Shown here piece after piece: positions 23,813-31,300 of a DNA stretch of 64,000 nucleotides. The notes beneath the pieces are model-generated. The model had not been told where the DNA came from, made no database searches, and saw nothing but the letters and a program-made list of their open reading frames with translations. Origin of the DNA: Rugosimonospora africana (GTDB taxonomy: Bacteria; Actinomycetota; Actinomycetes; Mycobacteriales; Micromonosporaceae); assembly GCF_016862975.1 (NCBI RefSeq), contig NZ_BONZ01000027.1, positions 1 through 64,000 of the forward strand, written 5' to 3'. How positions within the stretch are numbered: the stretch's first letter is position 1; every line of letters starts with the position of its first letter. The position numbers and the translations under genes were made by a program.

Positions 23813-25249
23813 ATGGCTGAGGACGGCGACCGGCTCACCCCGGATGAGCTGCGTACCCTGTTTCTGTTCGAGCGCCTGGACGACGAGCAGCTCGACCTGC
23901 TCGCGGACAAGGGACGGGTGGTGAACCGGGCGGCCGGCACCCCGGTCTACGTCGAGGGCGAGCCGGCGACCTGCTTCTTCGTGCTGCTGCACGGCACCAT
24001 CGCGCTGATCCGGCGGATCCACGGCGACGACGTCGAGGTCAGCCGCACCGAGCAGCGGGGCGTGTACGGCGGCGCCACCCAGGCGTTCATGACCAGCATC
24101 GACCAGGTGTACGCGCACGGCATGCGCGCCATCACCGACGTCGAGATGCTCGAGCTGCCGGCCGAGACCATCGCGCACGCCGTTCGGGAGTGGTTCCCGA
24201 TGGCGCTGCACCTGCTGGAGGGCCTGTTCTTCGGCATGCGCAACCAGCAGACCGTGATCGGGGAGCGGGAGCGCCTGCTGGCCCTGGGCTCGCTGTCGGC
24301 CGGGCTGACCCACGAGCTGAACAATCCCGCCGCCGCGGCGGTGCGCGCCACCTCGGTGCTGCGCGACCGGGTGGCCGGGATGCGGCACAAGCTCGCGATG
24401 ATCGCGGACGGCCGGCTCGACGGAAGCCGGCTGCACGAACTGGTCGAGTTCCAGGACGCCGCGGTGAAGCGGGCCGCGATCGCGCCGCCCCGCTCGCCGC
24501 TGGACACCGCCGATGCCGAGGACGAGCTGGGGGACTGGCTCGACGAGCACGGCATCACCGGCGGCTGGGACATCGCCCCGACGCTCGTCGCGGGCGGCAT
24601 CGACGCCGAGTGGCTGGACAAGGTCGCCTCGGCGGTCGGCGACGACAACCTGGACCCGGCGGTGCGCTGGTTGACCTACACCATCGACACCGAGTTGCTG
24701 ATGGGCGAGATCGACGACTCGGTCACCCGCATCTCCGGGCTGGTCGCCGCCGCCAAGCAGTACTCCCAACTGGACCGCACGCCGTTCCAGACGGTCAACG
24801 TGCACGACCTGCTCAACGCGACGCTCACCATGCTGCACGGGAAGATCCCGGAGGGGGTGCGGCTGGTCAAGGAGTACGACCCGGACCTGCCGCAGATCCC
24901 GGCGTACGCGGCCGAGCTGAACCAGGTGTGGACCAACCTCATCGACAACGCGCTGTCGGCGATGGCCGGCACCGGCACGCTGACCGTCCGCACCACCTGC
25001 GAGGGCGACCGGATCATCGTCGAGATCGGCGACACCGGACCGGGCATCCCGCCCGAGGTGCGCCCCCGCATCTTCGAGCCGTTCTTCACCACCAAGCCGG
25101 TCGGCGAGGGCACCGGGCTGGGGCTGGACATCTCGTACCGGATCGTGGTCAAAAAGCACCACGGCGACATCCGCGTCGAGTCGAGTCCGGGCGACACCCG
25201 GTTCCGGGTGATCCTGCCGATCGAGCCCAGCTCCCAGCCGTCGCCGTGA
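23813..25249 (+). CDS. Sensor histidine kinase with N-terminal cyclic-nucleotide-binding domain
   Basis: A 478-residue soluble kinase. Residues about 10-130 form a cNMP-binding-like domain ([19 protein letters not shown] ... [22 protein letters not shown]). The phospho-acceptor is His167 in [12 protein letters not shown]; then come the N-box [11 protein letters not shown]1 DTGPGIP, F-box FEPFFTTK and G2 GTGLGLDI. No membrane segment is present, so it should sense an internal signal. It lies 30 bp after the receiver-flavoprotein gene, which is its natural phosphotransfer partner. ATG 23813 has AGGAGAG upstream. Whether the domain truly binds a cyclic nucleotide is open; the phosphate-binding cassette is not clear. 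Confidence 0.88.
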   Translation: MAEDGDRLTPDELRTLFLFERLDDEQLDLLADKGRVVNRAAGTPVYVEGEPATCFFVLLHGTIALIRRIHGDDVEVSRTEQRGVYGGATQAFMTSIDQVYAHGMRAITDVEMLELPAETIAHAVREWFPMALHLLEGLFFGMRNQQTVIGERERLLALGSLSAGLTHELNNPAAAAVRATSVLRDRVAGMRHKLAMIADGRLDGSRLHELVEFQDAAVKRAAIAPPRSPLDTADAEDELGDWLDEHGITGGWDIAPTLVAGGIDAEWLDKVASAVGDDNLDPAVRWLTYTIDTELLMGEIDDSVTRISGLVAAAKQYSQLDRTPFQTVNVHDLLNATLTMLHGKIPEGVRLVKEYDPDLPQIPAYAAELNQVWTNLIDNALSAMAGTGTLTVRTTCEGDRIIVEIGDTGPGIPPEVRPRIFEPFFTTKPVGEGTGLGLDISYRIVVKKHHGDIRVESSPGDTRFRVILPIEPSSQPSP

Positions 25250-25296
25250 GCGGGCCCCAGTCGTGAGCGGACCCCAGTCGTGAGCGGGCCCCGGTC
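25246..25296. repeat. 17-bp tandem repeat (3 copies) at the kinase stop / antiporter start junction
   Basis: Units at 25246, 25263 and 25280 each read GTGAGCGG(G/A)CCCC(A/G)GTC and the fourth GTGA begins the antiporter at 25297. The first GTGA contains the kinase TGA (25247-25249). It looks like an overlapping GTGA junction that was duplicated and so pulled apart by 47 bp. Confidence 0.85.
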
Positions 25297-26877
25297 GTGA
25301 CCAACCTGCTGACCGTCGTCGGACTGGTCACCGTCGTGGTGGCCGTGTCCGCCCTGGCCCGCCGGTTCGGCATGCTCTCGCCGATCCTCCTGCTGCTGAC
25401 CGGCATCGTGCTGTCGTTCGTACCCGGCGTGCCGCGCGTCGACCTGGATCCGCACCTCGTGCTGACCTGGATCCTGCCGCCGCTGCTGTACGTCGCGGCG
25501 GTCAACACCTCGGTACCCGCCTTCCGGTTCAACCTGCGGCCGATCCTGCTGCTGGCCGTCGGGCTGGTGGTGTTCACCGCGCTGGGCGTCGGGTACGCGC
25601 TGCACCTGGTACTGCCGGCGGTGCCGCTGGCCGCCACGGTGGCGCTGGGGGCGGTGGTCGCACCGCCGGACGCGGTCTCGGCCAGCGCGATCGCCCGGCG
25701 GGTCCGCCTGCCCCGCCGCCATGTCGCGATCCTGGAGGGCGAGAGCCTGATCAATGACGCGACCGCGCTGCTCATCTTCGGCGTGGCCACCTCGGCCGCC
25801 ACCGGTCGCGCGGTCAGCGCGGGGGAGATCACGGGCAACGCCCTGCTCGCCTCCCTGGGCGGAGTGGCGGTCGGGGCGCTGGGCGCGGTCGTCTTCGGCG
25901 CACTGCACCGGCGGATCAGCGATCCGTTGCTGGACAACGCGGTCTCACTGATCGTGCCGTTCGTCGTGTACGCCACCGGGACGTCGATCCACGCCTCCGG
26001 CGTCGTCGCGGTCGTGGTCACCGGCCTGGCGCTCGGGCACCGGTACCCGGTGCTGATGTCGGCCGCCTCCCGCCTCCAGATGGAGGCGTTCTGGCGGATG
26101 GTCAGCTTCCTGCTCGAAGGCGCGGTGTTCGTGCTGGTGGGCCTGCAACTGCGGAGCACCCTGGAGCAGTTGCGCACCCCGGTGGGTACGGTCGTGCTGG
26201 CGGCCGTGGTCGTCGTGCTGACGGTGATCGTGGCGCGGTTCGTCTGGATGTACCCGGCCACCTACCTGACCCGGCTGGTACCGAAGCTCCGGGAGCGCGG
26301 CGTCGCGCCTCGGCCGAACGTGCCGACCCTGCTGGCCTGGGCCGGCATGCGTGGCGTGGTCACCCTGGCCACCGCGCTGGCGCTGCCGGCGACCCTGGCG
26401 CACGGCGCCGCGTACCCCCGGGGCCTGTTCGTCTTCCTGGCGTTCGCCACCATCGTGGCCACCCTCCTGCTGCAGGGCCTGACGCTGCCCGCGGTGGCCC
26501 GGATGCTGCGCATCGAGCCGGACGACCCGAAGGACGACGCGCTCGCCGAGGCGGCCGTGCAGACCTCGGCGAGCCGGGCCGCCCGGGAGCGGCTGGAGAA
26601 GGAGATCGCCGGGCAGGAGGACGAGCTGCCCGCCGACGTCGTCGAACGGCTCCGCGACAAGATCGACGTGCGGGCCAACCGGGCCTGGGAGCGGCTGGGC
26701 AGCCGGCGGAGGGAGACCCCGACCGAGGCGTACACCCGGCTGCGCGCCGCGATGCTGGAAGCGGAGCGGGGAGTGTTCCGGCAGGCGCGCGACGAGGGCA
26801 AGATACCCGAGGAGGTGCTGCGCGAGGCGCAGCGCGACATGGACCTGGAGGAATCGTTGCTGGAGCGCAGGCCATGA
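25297..26877 (+). CDS. Na+/H+ antiporter, CPA1 (NhaP/NHE-like)
   Basis: A 526-residue membrane protein with about 12 helices followed by a cytosolic tail (about 415-526). CPA1 landmarks are ILPPLLYVAAV, VVAPPDAVSASAIARR and ILEGESLINDATALL, the last carrying the ion-binding Asp. The tail is charged and helical (ARERLEKEIAGQEDELPADVV). GTG 25297 is the last of four GTGA repeats. It would exchange cytosolic Na+ or K+ for protons and so control pH. It overlaps the zinc-finger gene (ATGA) and follows the kinase, hinting that antiport is under redox/kinase control, which is inference. Confidence 0.9.
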   Translation: MTNLLTVVGLVTVVVAVSALARRFGMLSPILLLLTGIVLSFVPGVPRVDLDPHLVLTWILPPLLYVAAVNTSVPAFRFNLRPILLLAVGLVVFTALGVGYALHLVLPAVPLAATVALGAVVAPPDAVSASAIARRVRLPRRHVAILEGESLINDATALLIFGVATSAATGRAVSAGEITGNALLASLGGVAVGALGAVVFGALHRRISDPLLDNAVSLIVPFVVYATGTSIHASGVVAVVVTGLALGHRYPVLMSAASRLQMEAFWRMVSFLLEGAVFVLVGLQLRSTLEQLRTPVGTVVLAAVVVVLTVIVARFVWMYPATYLTRLVPKLRERGVAPRPNVPTLLAWAGMRGVVTLATALALPATLAHGAAYPRGLFVFLAFATIVATLLLQGLTLPAVARMLRIEPDDPKDDALAEAAVQTSASRAARERLEKEIAGQEDELPADVVERLRDKIDVRANRAWERLGSRRRETPTEAYTRLRAAMLEAERGVFRQARDEGKIPEEVLREAQRDMDLEESLLERRP

Positions 26878-27131
26878 GCTGTCAACATCTGGGCGAGGCG
26901 GTCGAGCCGGCGGAGCCGGCCGCCGCGGAGTGCGCCGGCTGCCGTGCCGAGGGGCGTACCGACTGGGTACACCTGCGGCTGTGCCTGGCCTGCGGGTACG
27001 TGGGGTGCTGCGATTCGTCGCCGCGCCGGCACGCGACCGCGCACTACACCGCCACGACCCACCCCGTGATGCGCTCGTACGAGAAGGGCGAATCGTGGCG
27101 GTGGTGCTACGTCGACGAGACGCTCGGCTGA
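26874..27131 (+). CDS. UBP-type zinc-finger protein
   Basis: An 85-residue protein consisting almost entirely of a ZnF-UBP domain: C3-xxH, CAGC, LRLCLACGYVGCCD, then HATAHYTATTHPVM. In eukaryotes the fold binds ubiquitin C-termini; in bacteria it appears fused to or beside CPA1 antiporters and redox proteins with unknown ligand. ATG 26874 overlaps the antiporter TGA as ATGA, implying tight coupling. It closes the four-gene operon. Its stop lies in a palindrome shared with the converging amine-oxidase gene. The role as a regulatory subunit of the antiporter is inference. Confidence 0.88.
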   Translation: MSCQHLGEAVEPAEPAAAECAGCRAEGRTDWVHLRLCLACGYVGCCDSSPRRHATAHYTATTHPVMRSYEKGESWRWCYVDETLG

Positions 27132-27151
27132 TCCGCCCCGGGCGGCTCAGC
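27127..27151. terminator. Palindrome containing both stop codons of converging genes
   Basis: GCTGATCCGCCC (27127-27138) pairs with the following GGGCGGCTCAGC except for one mismatch pair. The TGA of the zinc-finger gene (27129-27131) and that of the amine oxidase (27147-27149, minus) sit symmetrically in the two arms. Confidence 0.65.
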
Positions 27152-28751
27152 CGGCCATGACGCGCTGGTGCAGCGCGCTGACCGTGGCCCGGGCGGACAC
27201 GAACGCGCCGTGCTGCCAGGCGACCGCGTGGGACAGCCAGTCACCGGCGAAGTACACCCGGCCGGCCGGTTGGAGCAGCAGCTGGTATCCCGGGCCGGTG
27301 TACGGCGGCGACGTCCAGCCGCCCTCCAAATACGGGGTGCGGTGCCAGGCCATGGAAAACGAGGTGGCCAGTTCCGTGCGGTACTTGCTGCCATGGATCT
27401 TCTCGCCCTGGGCGATCGCCCGGGCCTCGCGGTCGGCCGGTGACAGGGCGCTGTAGACGTTCGCCGCGCTGCCGGTGTTGTAGTACCCAACGATCAGGCC
27501 GCGTTCGCCGAGGTGACCGTAGGACGGGTACCAGATGTGCTGGAGGTCCAGGTCGGTCTCGGTGATCCCACCGAAGATCTTGTAGTCGGTCTCCCACCAG
27601 CGGCTGCGGTACTCCAGCCCGATCTTCCCCACCGGGGTCGCGGGGAAGCTGGCCAGCGACGCGGTCACGTCCGCGCCGAGGTTGTGCGGAATGCGCGCCG
27701 TCAGGTGCGGTGGCATCGCCGCGACGCAGTAGTCGGCGGTGATCTGCTTCGACCGGCCCTGCTGGGTGTAGCTCACCCGCACTCCGGAGGGGCCGTCCAC
27801 GATCCCGGTGACCGCCGCGCCCAACCGGACGCGGTGGGCGCCGATCGCCCGGGTCAGCGCCTGCGGGATCTGGTCCATCCCGCCGATCGGCTGGAACATC
27901 AGCATCGCCTGGTCGTAGCCGAACTCGAAGGAGAAGTACCGGCCGACGTTGCTGGCGAACACGTCCGTCAGCGACGGAGGCGGCCCGAGGATCGTGCCGG
28001 CGTCGGTACCCGCGCCCGGGTCGGTGACGAACCCGCGGTGCTCGGTGCCGGTGTAGGCGTAGCCGGACGCCTTGCCGCCGATCGCGCCGAAGCCGCTCAG
28101 GAACGACAGCAGCCGGCTCTTGTCGTCCGCGCTCAGTGCGCTGTCCAGGGCACCCTGGTCGGTAGCCTTGGCCAGCAGTTCGGACACGTACCCGTAGACG
28201 TCCGCCTTCCCGGTGCGGTACCTGACCGCGTTGCCCGGCGTCATGCCGGCCGACTCGTTGTAGATGAAGGCGCTGGCGTTCTGGTTGGTGAACACCTCGA
28301 CCGGCACGCCGAGTTCACGGCAGTAGTCCAGGGTCACCATCCACTGCGCGATCCGGGCCGGCCCGGCATTCAGGTAGACGCCGTCGGAGAACTTCGCCTT
28401 CTGGGTGTGCCCGTCCAGGTCGGTCTGCTCGGTGCCGCCCCGTACGGTGAAGTTGCGCCCACCGGTACGCCCGCGCGCCTCCAGGATCGTGCAGTCGTAG
28501 CCGGCCTTGCCCAGTTCGTACGCGGTGGTCAGGCCGGCGATCCCGCCACCCAGGATGACCACCTTCTGGGGCTTGCGGCCGGTCAGCGAGAAGTCGGACG
28601 GGCGGGGTGCCCGGAACGCGGGTGCCGCCTGGGCGGCGGTGGGTGCGAGGCCGAGCGCGCCCATCGTGGCGAACAGCGCGCCGGCTCCGCCGGTGACGCC
28701 CACGGACCTCAGGAAACTGCGCCGGGTGACCTGTGGCGGTACTGGATTCAT
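27147..28751 (-). CDS. Tat-exported flavin amine oxidase
   Basis: A 534-residue protein. ATG 28751 follows AGGAGGG, and the N-terminus TRRSFLRSVG is a good twin-arginine signal, so a folded, FAD-loaded enzyme would be exported. The FAD motif VVILGGGIAGLTTAYELGKAG and EARGRTGGRN are near residues 65-100; the C-terminus has VYFAGDWLSHAVAWQHGAF, which closes the FAD site in monoamine and L-amino-acid oxidases. It should oxidise an amine or amino acid with H2O2 release. It resembles actinobacterial flavin monoamine oxidases; the substrate is unknown. No co-transcribed partner; a palindrome (28814-28828) lies upstream. Confidence 0.9.
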   Translation of the reverse strand: MNPVPPQVTRRSFLRSVGVTGGAGALFATMGALGLAPTAAQAAPAFRAPRPSDFSLTGRKPQKVVILGGGIAGLTTAYELGKAGYDCTILEARGRTGGRNFTVRGGTEQTDLDGHTQKAKFSDGVYLNAGPARIAQWMVTLDYCRELGVPVEVFTNQNASAFIYNESAGMTPGNAVRYRTGKADVYGYVSELLAKATDQGALDSALSADDKSRLLSFLSGFGAIGGKASGYAYTGTEHRGFVTDPGAGTDAGTILGPPPSLTDVFASNVGRYFSFEFGYDQAMLMFQPIGGMDQIPQALTRAIGAHRVRLGAAVTGIVDGPSGVRVSYTQQGRSKQITADYCVAAMPPHLTARIPHNLGADVTASLASFPATPVGKIGLEYRSRWWETDYKIFGGITETDLDLQHIWYPSYGHLGERGLIVGYYNTGSAANVYSALSPADREARAIAQGEKIHGSKYRTELATSFSMAWHRTPYLEGGWTSPPYTGPGYQLLLQPAGRVYFAGDWLSHAVAWQHGAFVSARATVSALHQRVMAG

Positions 28752-28813
28752 CGACCCTCCTGATCGGCGACAACGGGGACCGTCGTTGATGCCGATCATG
28801 AAAGGAGGTTATT

Positions 28814-28828
28814 AACGTCGATGACGTT
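28814..28828 (-). promoter_or_regulatory. 15-bp palindrome upstream of the amine oxidase
   Basis: AACGTC-GAT-GACGTT lies 63-77 bp upstream of ATG 28751, next to an AT-rich TTATTAA stretch that may hold the -10 for the minus strand. It looks like a dimeric repressor site. Confidence 0.45.
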
Positions 28829-28886
28829 GATCGTTGCGGTCGCGTTGCCAAGTCCGCACGACGGGCGGGAGCCCGGCTCCGCTTGG

Positions 28887-28967
28887 CTGGGCACGCGTAG
28901 CGCGGACTGGGCACGCATGGCGCGGACTGGGGCACGCACAGCGCGGACCGGGCACGCGTAGCGCCAG
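28887..28967. repeat. 20-bp tandem repeat, 4 copies
   Basis: Units start at 28887, 28907, 28927 (21 bp) and 28948, with the pattern CTGGGCACGCGTAGCGCGGA. It lies in the intergenic space between the amine oxidase and the small membrane protein gene. Confidence 0.85.
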
Positions 28968-28994
28968 CCGGGCCCTATCGCGCGGCGGGATCTG

Positions 28995-29144
28995 CTAGAA
29001 CCGGCGGCGGAGCCAGGTCACTCCGCCGGTGATCAGGAACAGCAGCAGGCCGACGACGAACAGCCAGATCGCGCCCTTGATGGCCAGGCCGATGACGGCG
29101 ATGGCCGCGAACAGCACGAGCAGCATGATCAGGCAACCGAGCAT
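28995..29144 (-). CDS. Small hydrophobic membrane protein (49 aa)
   Basis: ATG 29144 to TAG 28995 encodes MLGCLIMLLV, two long hydrophobic stretches (about 5-24 and 27-41) and a basic end WLRRRF. This pattern of a short two-helix hydrophobic protein with a positive C-terminus is common in actinobacterial genomes and of unknown function. No clear ribosome site precedes the ATG, and the frame stays open upstream, so the start is uncertain. Codon use (GTC, CTG, GCC) is typical for the genome, which supports it as a real gene. Confidence 0.6.
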   Translation of the reverse strand: MLGCLIMLLVLFAAIAVIGLAIKGAIWLFVVGLLLFLITGGVTWLRRRF

Positions 29145-29181
29145 GCCCGGGCTGTACCCGGCGGCACGGCGGGTAACCGGC

Positions 29182-29238
29182 GCGCCGGTGGATGTCCGGT
29201 GCGCCGAGGGGTGTCCGGCGCGCCACTGGGTGTCCGCG
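29182..29238. repeat. 19-bp tandem repeat, 3 copies
   Basis: Units 29182-29200, 29201-29219 and 29220-29238 share GCGCC...GTGTCCG. It sits between the F420 oxidoreductase stop (29275) and the small membrane protein. Confidence 0.8.
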
Positions 29239-29274
29239 CCGCTCGCCCGCGCCGGCCTGGCCGCGACCCGCGGG

Positions 29275-30156
29275 TCAGCTCTGCCGGAGGCTGGGCAACA
29301 CCTCGGTGGCCACCGCGTCCAGGACCGCCTCGTCGCCGGCGTACCAGCCCTCCGGCCTCGGCCAGTGGGTGATCACGTCGGTGAAGCCGGCCGCCCTGGC
29401 CTTCTCCACCGCGTCGGTGAACGCCCCGACGCTGGACAGCGAGAACACCGGTGCCGCGTCCAGCGACAGGTACCGGTCGACGGTGGCGGGATCCCGGCCG
29501 GCGGCGGCGCACGCGTCATCGAACCGGCGTACCCGCTCGCCGACGCCGCGCCACCAGGTGGCGAGGTCGTCCTCACCGCCGCCGGTGGTCACCCAGCCCT
29601 GCCCGAACCGGGCGGCGAGCCGCATGGACCGCGGACCGTTGGCGGCCACCACGAACGGCACCCGGGGCGACTGGACGCAGCCCGGGGTGCTGCGGGCGTC
29701 GACCGCCGTGTAGTACCGGCCACCCCAGGTCACCCGGTCGCCGGTCAGCATCCGGTCCAGCAGGTCCACGAACTCGGCGAACCGGTCGACCCGCTCCCGG
29801 TCGGTCATCGGCGGGAGCCCGATGACACCCGCGTCGAACCCCGCGCCCCCGGCGCCCAGGCCGAGGACGGCCCGGCCGGCGCTGATGTCGTCGAGCGCGG
29901 TCACCTCGCGGGTGAAGTGCACCGGGTGGCGGAAGTTGGCCGAGGCGACCAGGGTGCCCAGCCGGATCCGGGAGGTCACCGTGGCGGCCGCGGTCAGCGT
30001 GGGTACGGCGTCGAACCACGGCCCGTCGACCAGGTTCCGCCAGCCGAGGTGGTCGTACGTCCAGGCGTGGTCGAACCCGTACTCCTCCGCGCGCTGCCAT
30101 CGGCGGGCGGCTTGTGACCAGGGCAGATCGGGCAGGATGACGATACCGACGCGCAT
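29275..30156 (-). CDS. LLM-class F420-dependent oxidoreductase
   Basis: A 293-residue luciferase-like monooxygenase family protein starting MRVGIVILPDLPWSQAARRWQRAEE (ATG 30156). Family landmarks: YGFDHAWTYDHLGW, IRLGTLVASANFRHPV and RAVLGLGAGGAGFDAG. Such enzymes bind coenzyme F420 in a TIM barrel and transfer hydride to diverse substrates; none can be named here. It lies 24 bp after the sterol-desaturase-like gene on the same strand, so the two are likely an operon, and could modify a lipid together (inference). Confidence 0.85.
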   Translation of the reverse strand: MRVGIVILPDLPWSQAARRWQRAEEYGFDHAWTYDHLGWRNLVDGPWFDAVPTLTAAATVTSRIRLGTLVASANFRHPVHFTREVTALDDISAGRAVLGLGAGGAGFDAGVIGLPPMTDRERVDRFAEFVDLLDRMLTGDRVTWGGRYYTAVDARSTPGCVQSPRVPFVVAANGPRSMRLAARFGQGWVTTGGGEDDLATWWRGVGERVRRFDDACAAAGRDPATVDRYLSLDAAPVFSLSSVGAFTDAVEKARAAGFTDVITHWPRPEGWYAGDEAVLDAVATEVLPSLRQS

Positions 30157-30180
30157 GATCCCGACGCTATCAACCACGGC

Positions 30181-31041
30181 TCACGCCGCCGGGGCCAGGG
30201 CCGTCCGGGCGCTCTGCACGGTCGCCGACGACCAGGCCGGCGTGCGGAACAGGATGCCCAGCCGGGCCCGTACACCGTGGACCGCCCGCAGGTCCCGGGC
30301 GATCGCCGCATACTCGTGGAACGCCACCCGGACCGGGTTGTAGGTGTCGATGTTCTTCGTCAGCCCGTACACCACCGGTTCGACCTCGGGTTCGAAGGTG
30401 CGGAACAGCCGGTCCCACACGATGAACACGCCGGCGTAGTTCTTGTCCAGGTACTGCGGGTTGGTCGCGTGGTGCACCCGGTGGTGTGACGGCGTGTTCA
30501 GCACCCACTCGATGGGCCGGGGGAGCTTGTCGATGCGCTCGGTGTGGATCCAGAACTGGTACAGCAGGTTGGCGCCGATGCTCGCGAAGATCATGGCCGG
30601 TGGGAAGCCGAGCAGCACCATCGGCAGCTCCAGCGGCATGGTGCCGATACCGGTCCAGCTCTGCCGCAGCGCGGTCGACAGGTTGTACCGGCGGCTGGAG
30701 TGGTGGTTGACGTGGCTCGCCCAGAGGATCCGGACCCGGTGGTCGGCCCGGTGCTGCCAGTAGTAGGTGAGGTCGGCGAGGACGAACAGCGCGGCCCAGC
30801 TCCACCAGGAGGGCGCGACCCGCAGCGGCGTCAGGTGGTACGCGAAGAGGTAGGTGGTCAGCGTGAGCGCGCCCCAGCCGAGGCCGGCGAGCACACTGCC
30901 CAGGCCCATGGCGAGGCTGGTGGCGGTGTCGCGCATCGCGTACCCCTGCTCGCCCTCATCGGGAAGCAGCCGGAAGGAGACCGCCTCGACGGCCATGAGG
31001 ACCACGTACGCGGGGATGGCGAGGGTGGTGATGTCGACCAT
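30181..31041 (-). CDS. Fatty acid hydroxylase / sterol desaturase superfamily membrane protein
   Basis: A 286-residue di-iron membrane enzyme with the eight-histidine signature split over HRADH, HVNHH and HRVHH, plus four to five hydrophobic segments. The iron centre activates O2 to hydroxylate or desaturate a lipid chain or sterol. In actinobacteria members act on carotenoids, hopanoids or fatty acids; nothing in the neighbourhood fixes the substrate. ATG 31041 opens MVDITTLAIPAYVVLMAVEAVSFRLLP. It is followed after 24 bp by an F420 oxidoreductase. Confidence 0.88.
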   Translation of the reverse strand: MVDITTLAIPAYVVLMAVEAVSFRLLPDEGEQGYAMRDTATSLAMGLGSVLAGLGWGALTLTTYLFAYHLTPLRVAPSWWSWAALFVLADLTYYWQHRADHRVRILWASHVNHHSSRRYNLSTALRQSWTGIGTMPLELPMVLLGFPPAMIFASIGANLLYQFWIHTERIDKLPRPIEWVLNTPSHHRVHHATNPQYLDKNYAGVFIVWDRLFRTFEPEVEPVVYGLTKNIDTYNPVRVAFHEYAAIARDLRAVHGVRARLGILFRTPAWSSATVQSARTALAPAA

Positions 31042-31201
31042 AACGGCACGCTACCGACCGGTAGCCTGAGTGTCACCGGGCCGGCGGTGCCATTTACCGA
31101 CCTGTCGCATTGCCGTCGGCGCCGGCTCTGTGTTCGCCGGCCGTGTGCGCTGGCTGAGTGCGCTGGCTGAGTTCGCCGGTGGGCCTGCCCGGCGAGTGCC
31201 G

Positions 31202-31240
31202 GACGCTCCGGCGGCCCGGTGCCGGGACCGCCGGAGCGTC
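31202..31240 (-). terminator. Terminator hairpin of the GH12 cellulase
   Basis: Perfect 13-bp arms GACGCTCCGGCGG (31202-31214) and CCGCCGGAGCGTC (31228-31240) with a 13-nt loop, 60 bp past the cellulase stop. Confidence 0.7.
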
Positions 31241-31300
31241 GAGCTCCGGGCTGACGGGAATGTGCCCGGAGCGTCGGCACCGTCCACAAGGGACGGTGAC

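Noticed and set aside
22064-25162. Minus-strand open frame across the flavoprotein and kinase genes
   Set aside because: Shadow frame with Arg/Gln/Val-rich sequence; the sense strand carries receiver, flavin and kinase motifs.
28887-29238. CRISPR-like array
   Set aside because: Units of 19-20 bp are contiguous without unique spacers, and no cas genes are nearby; it is a minisatellite pair.
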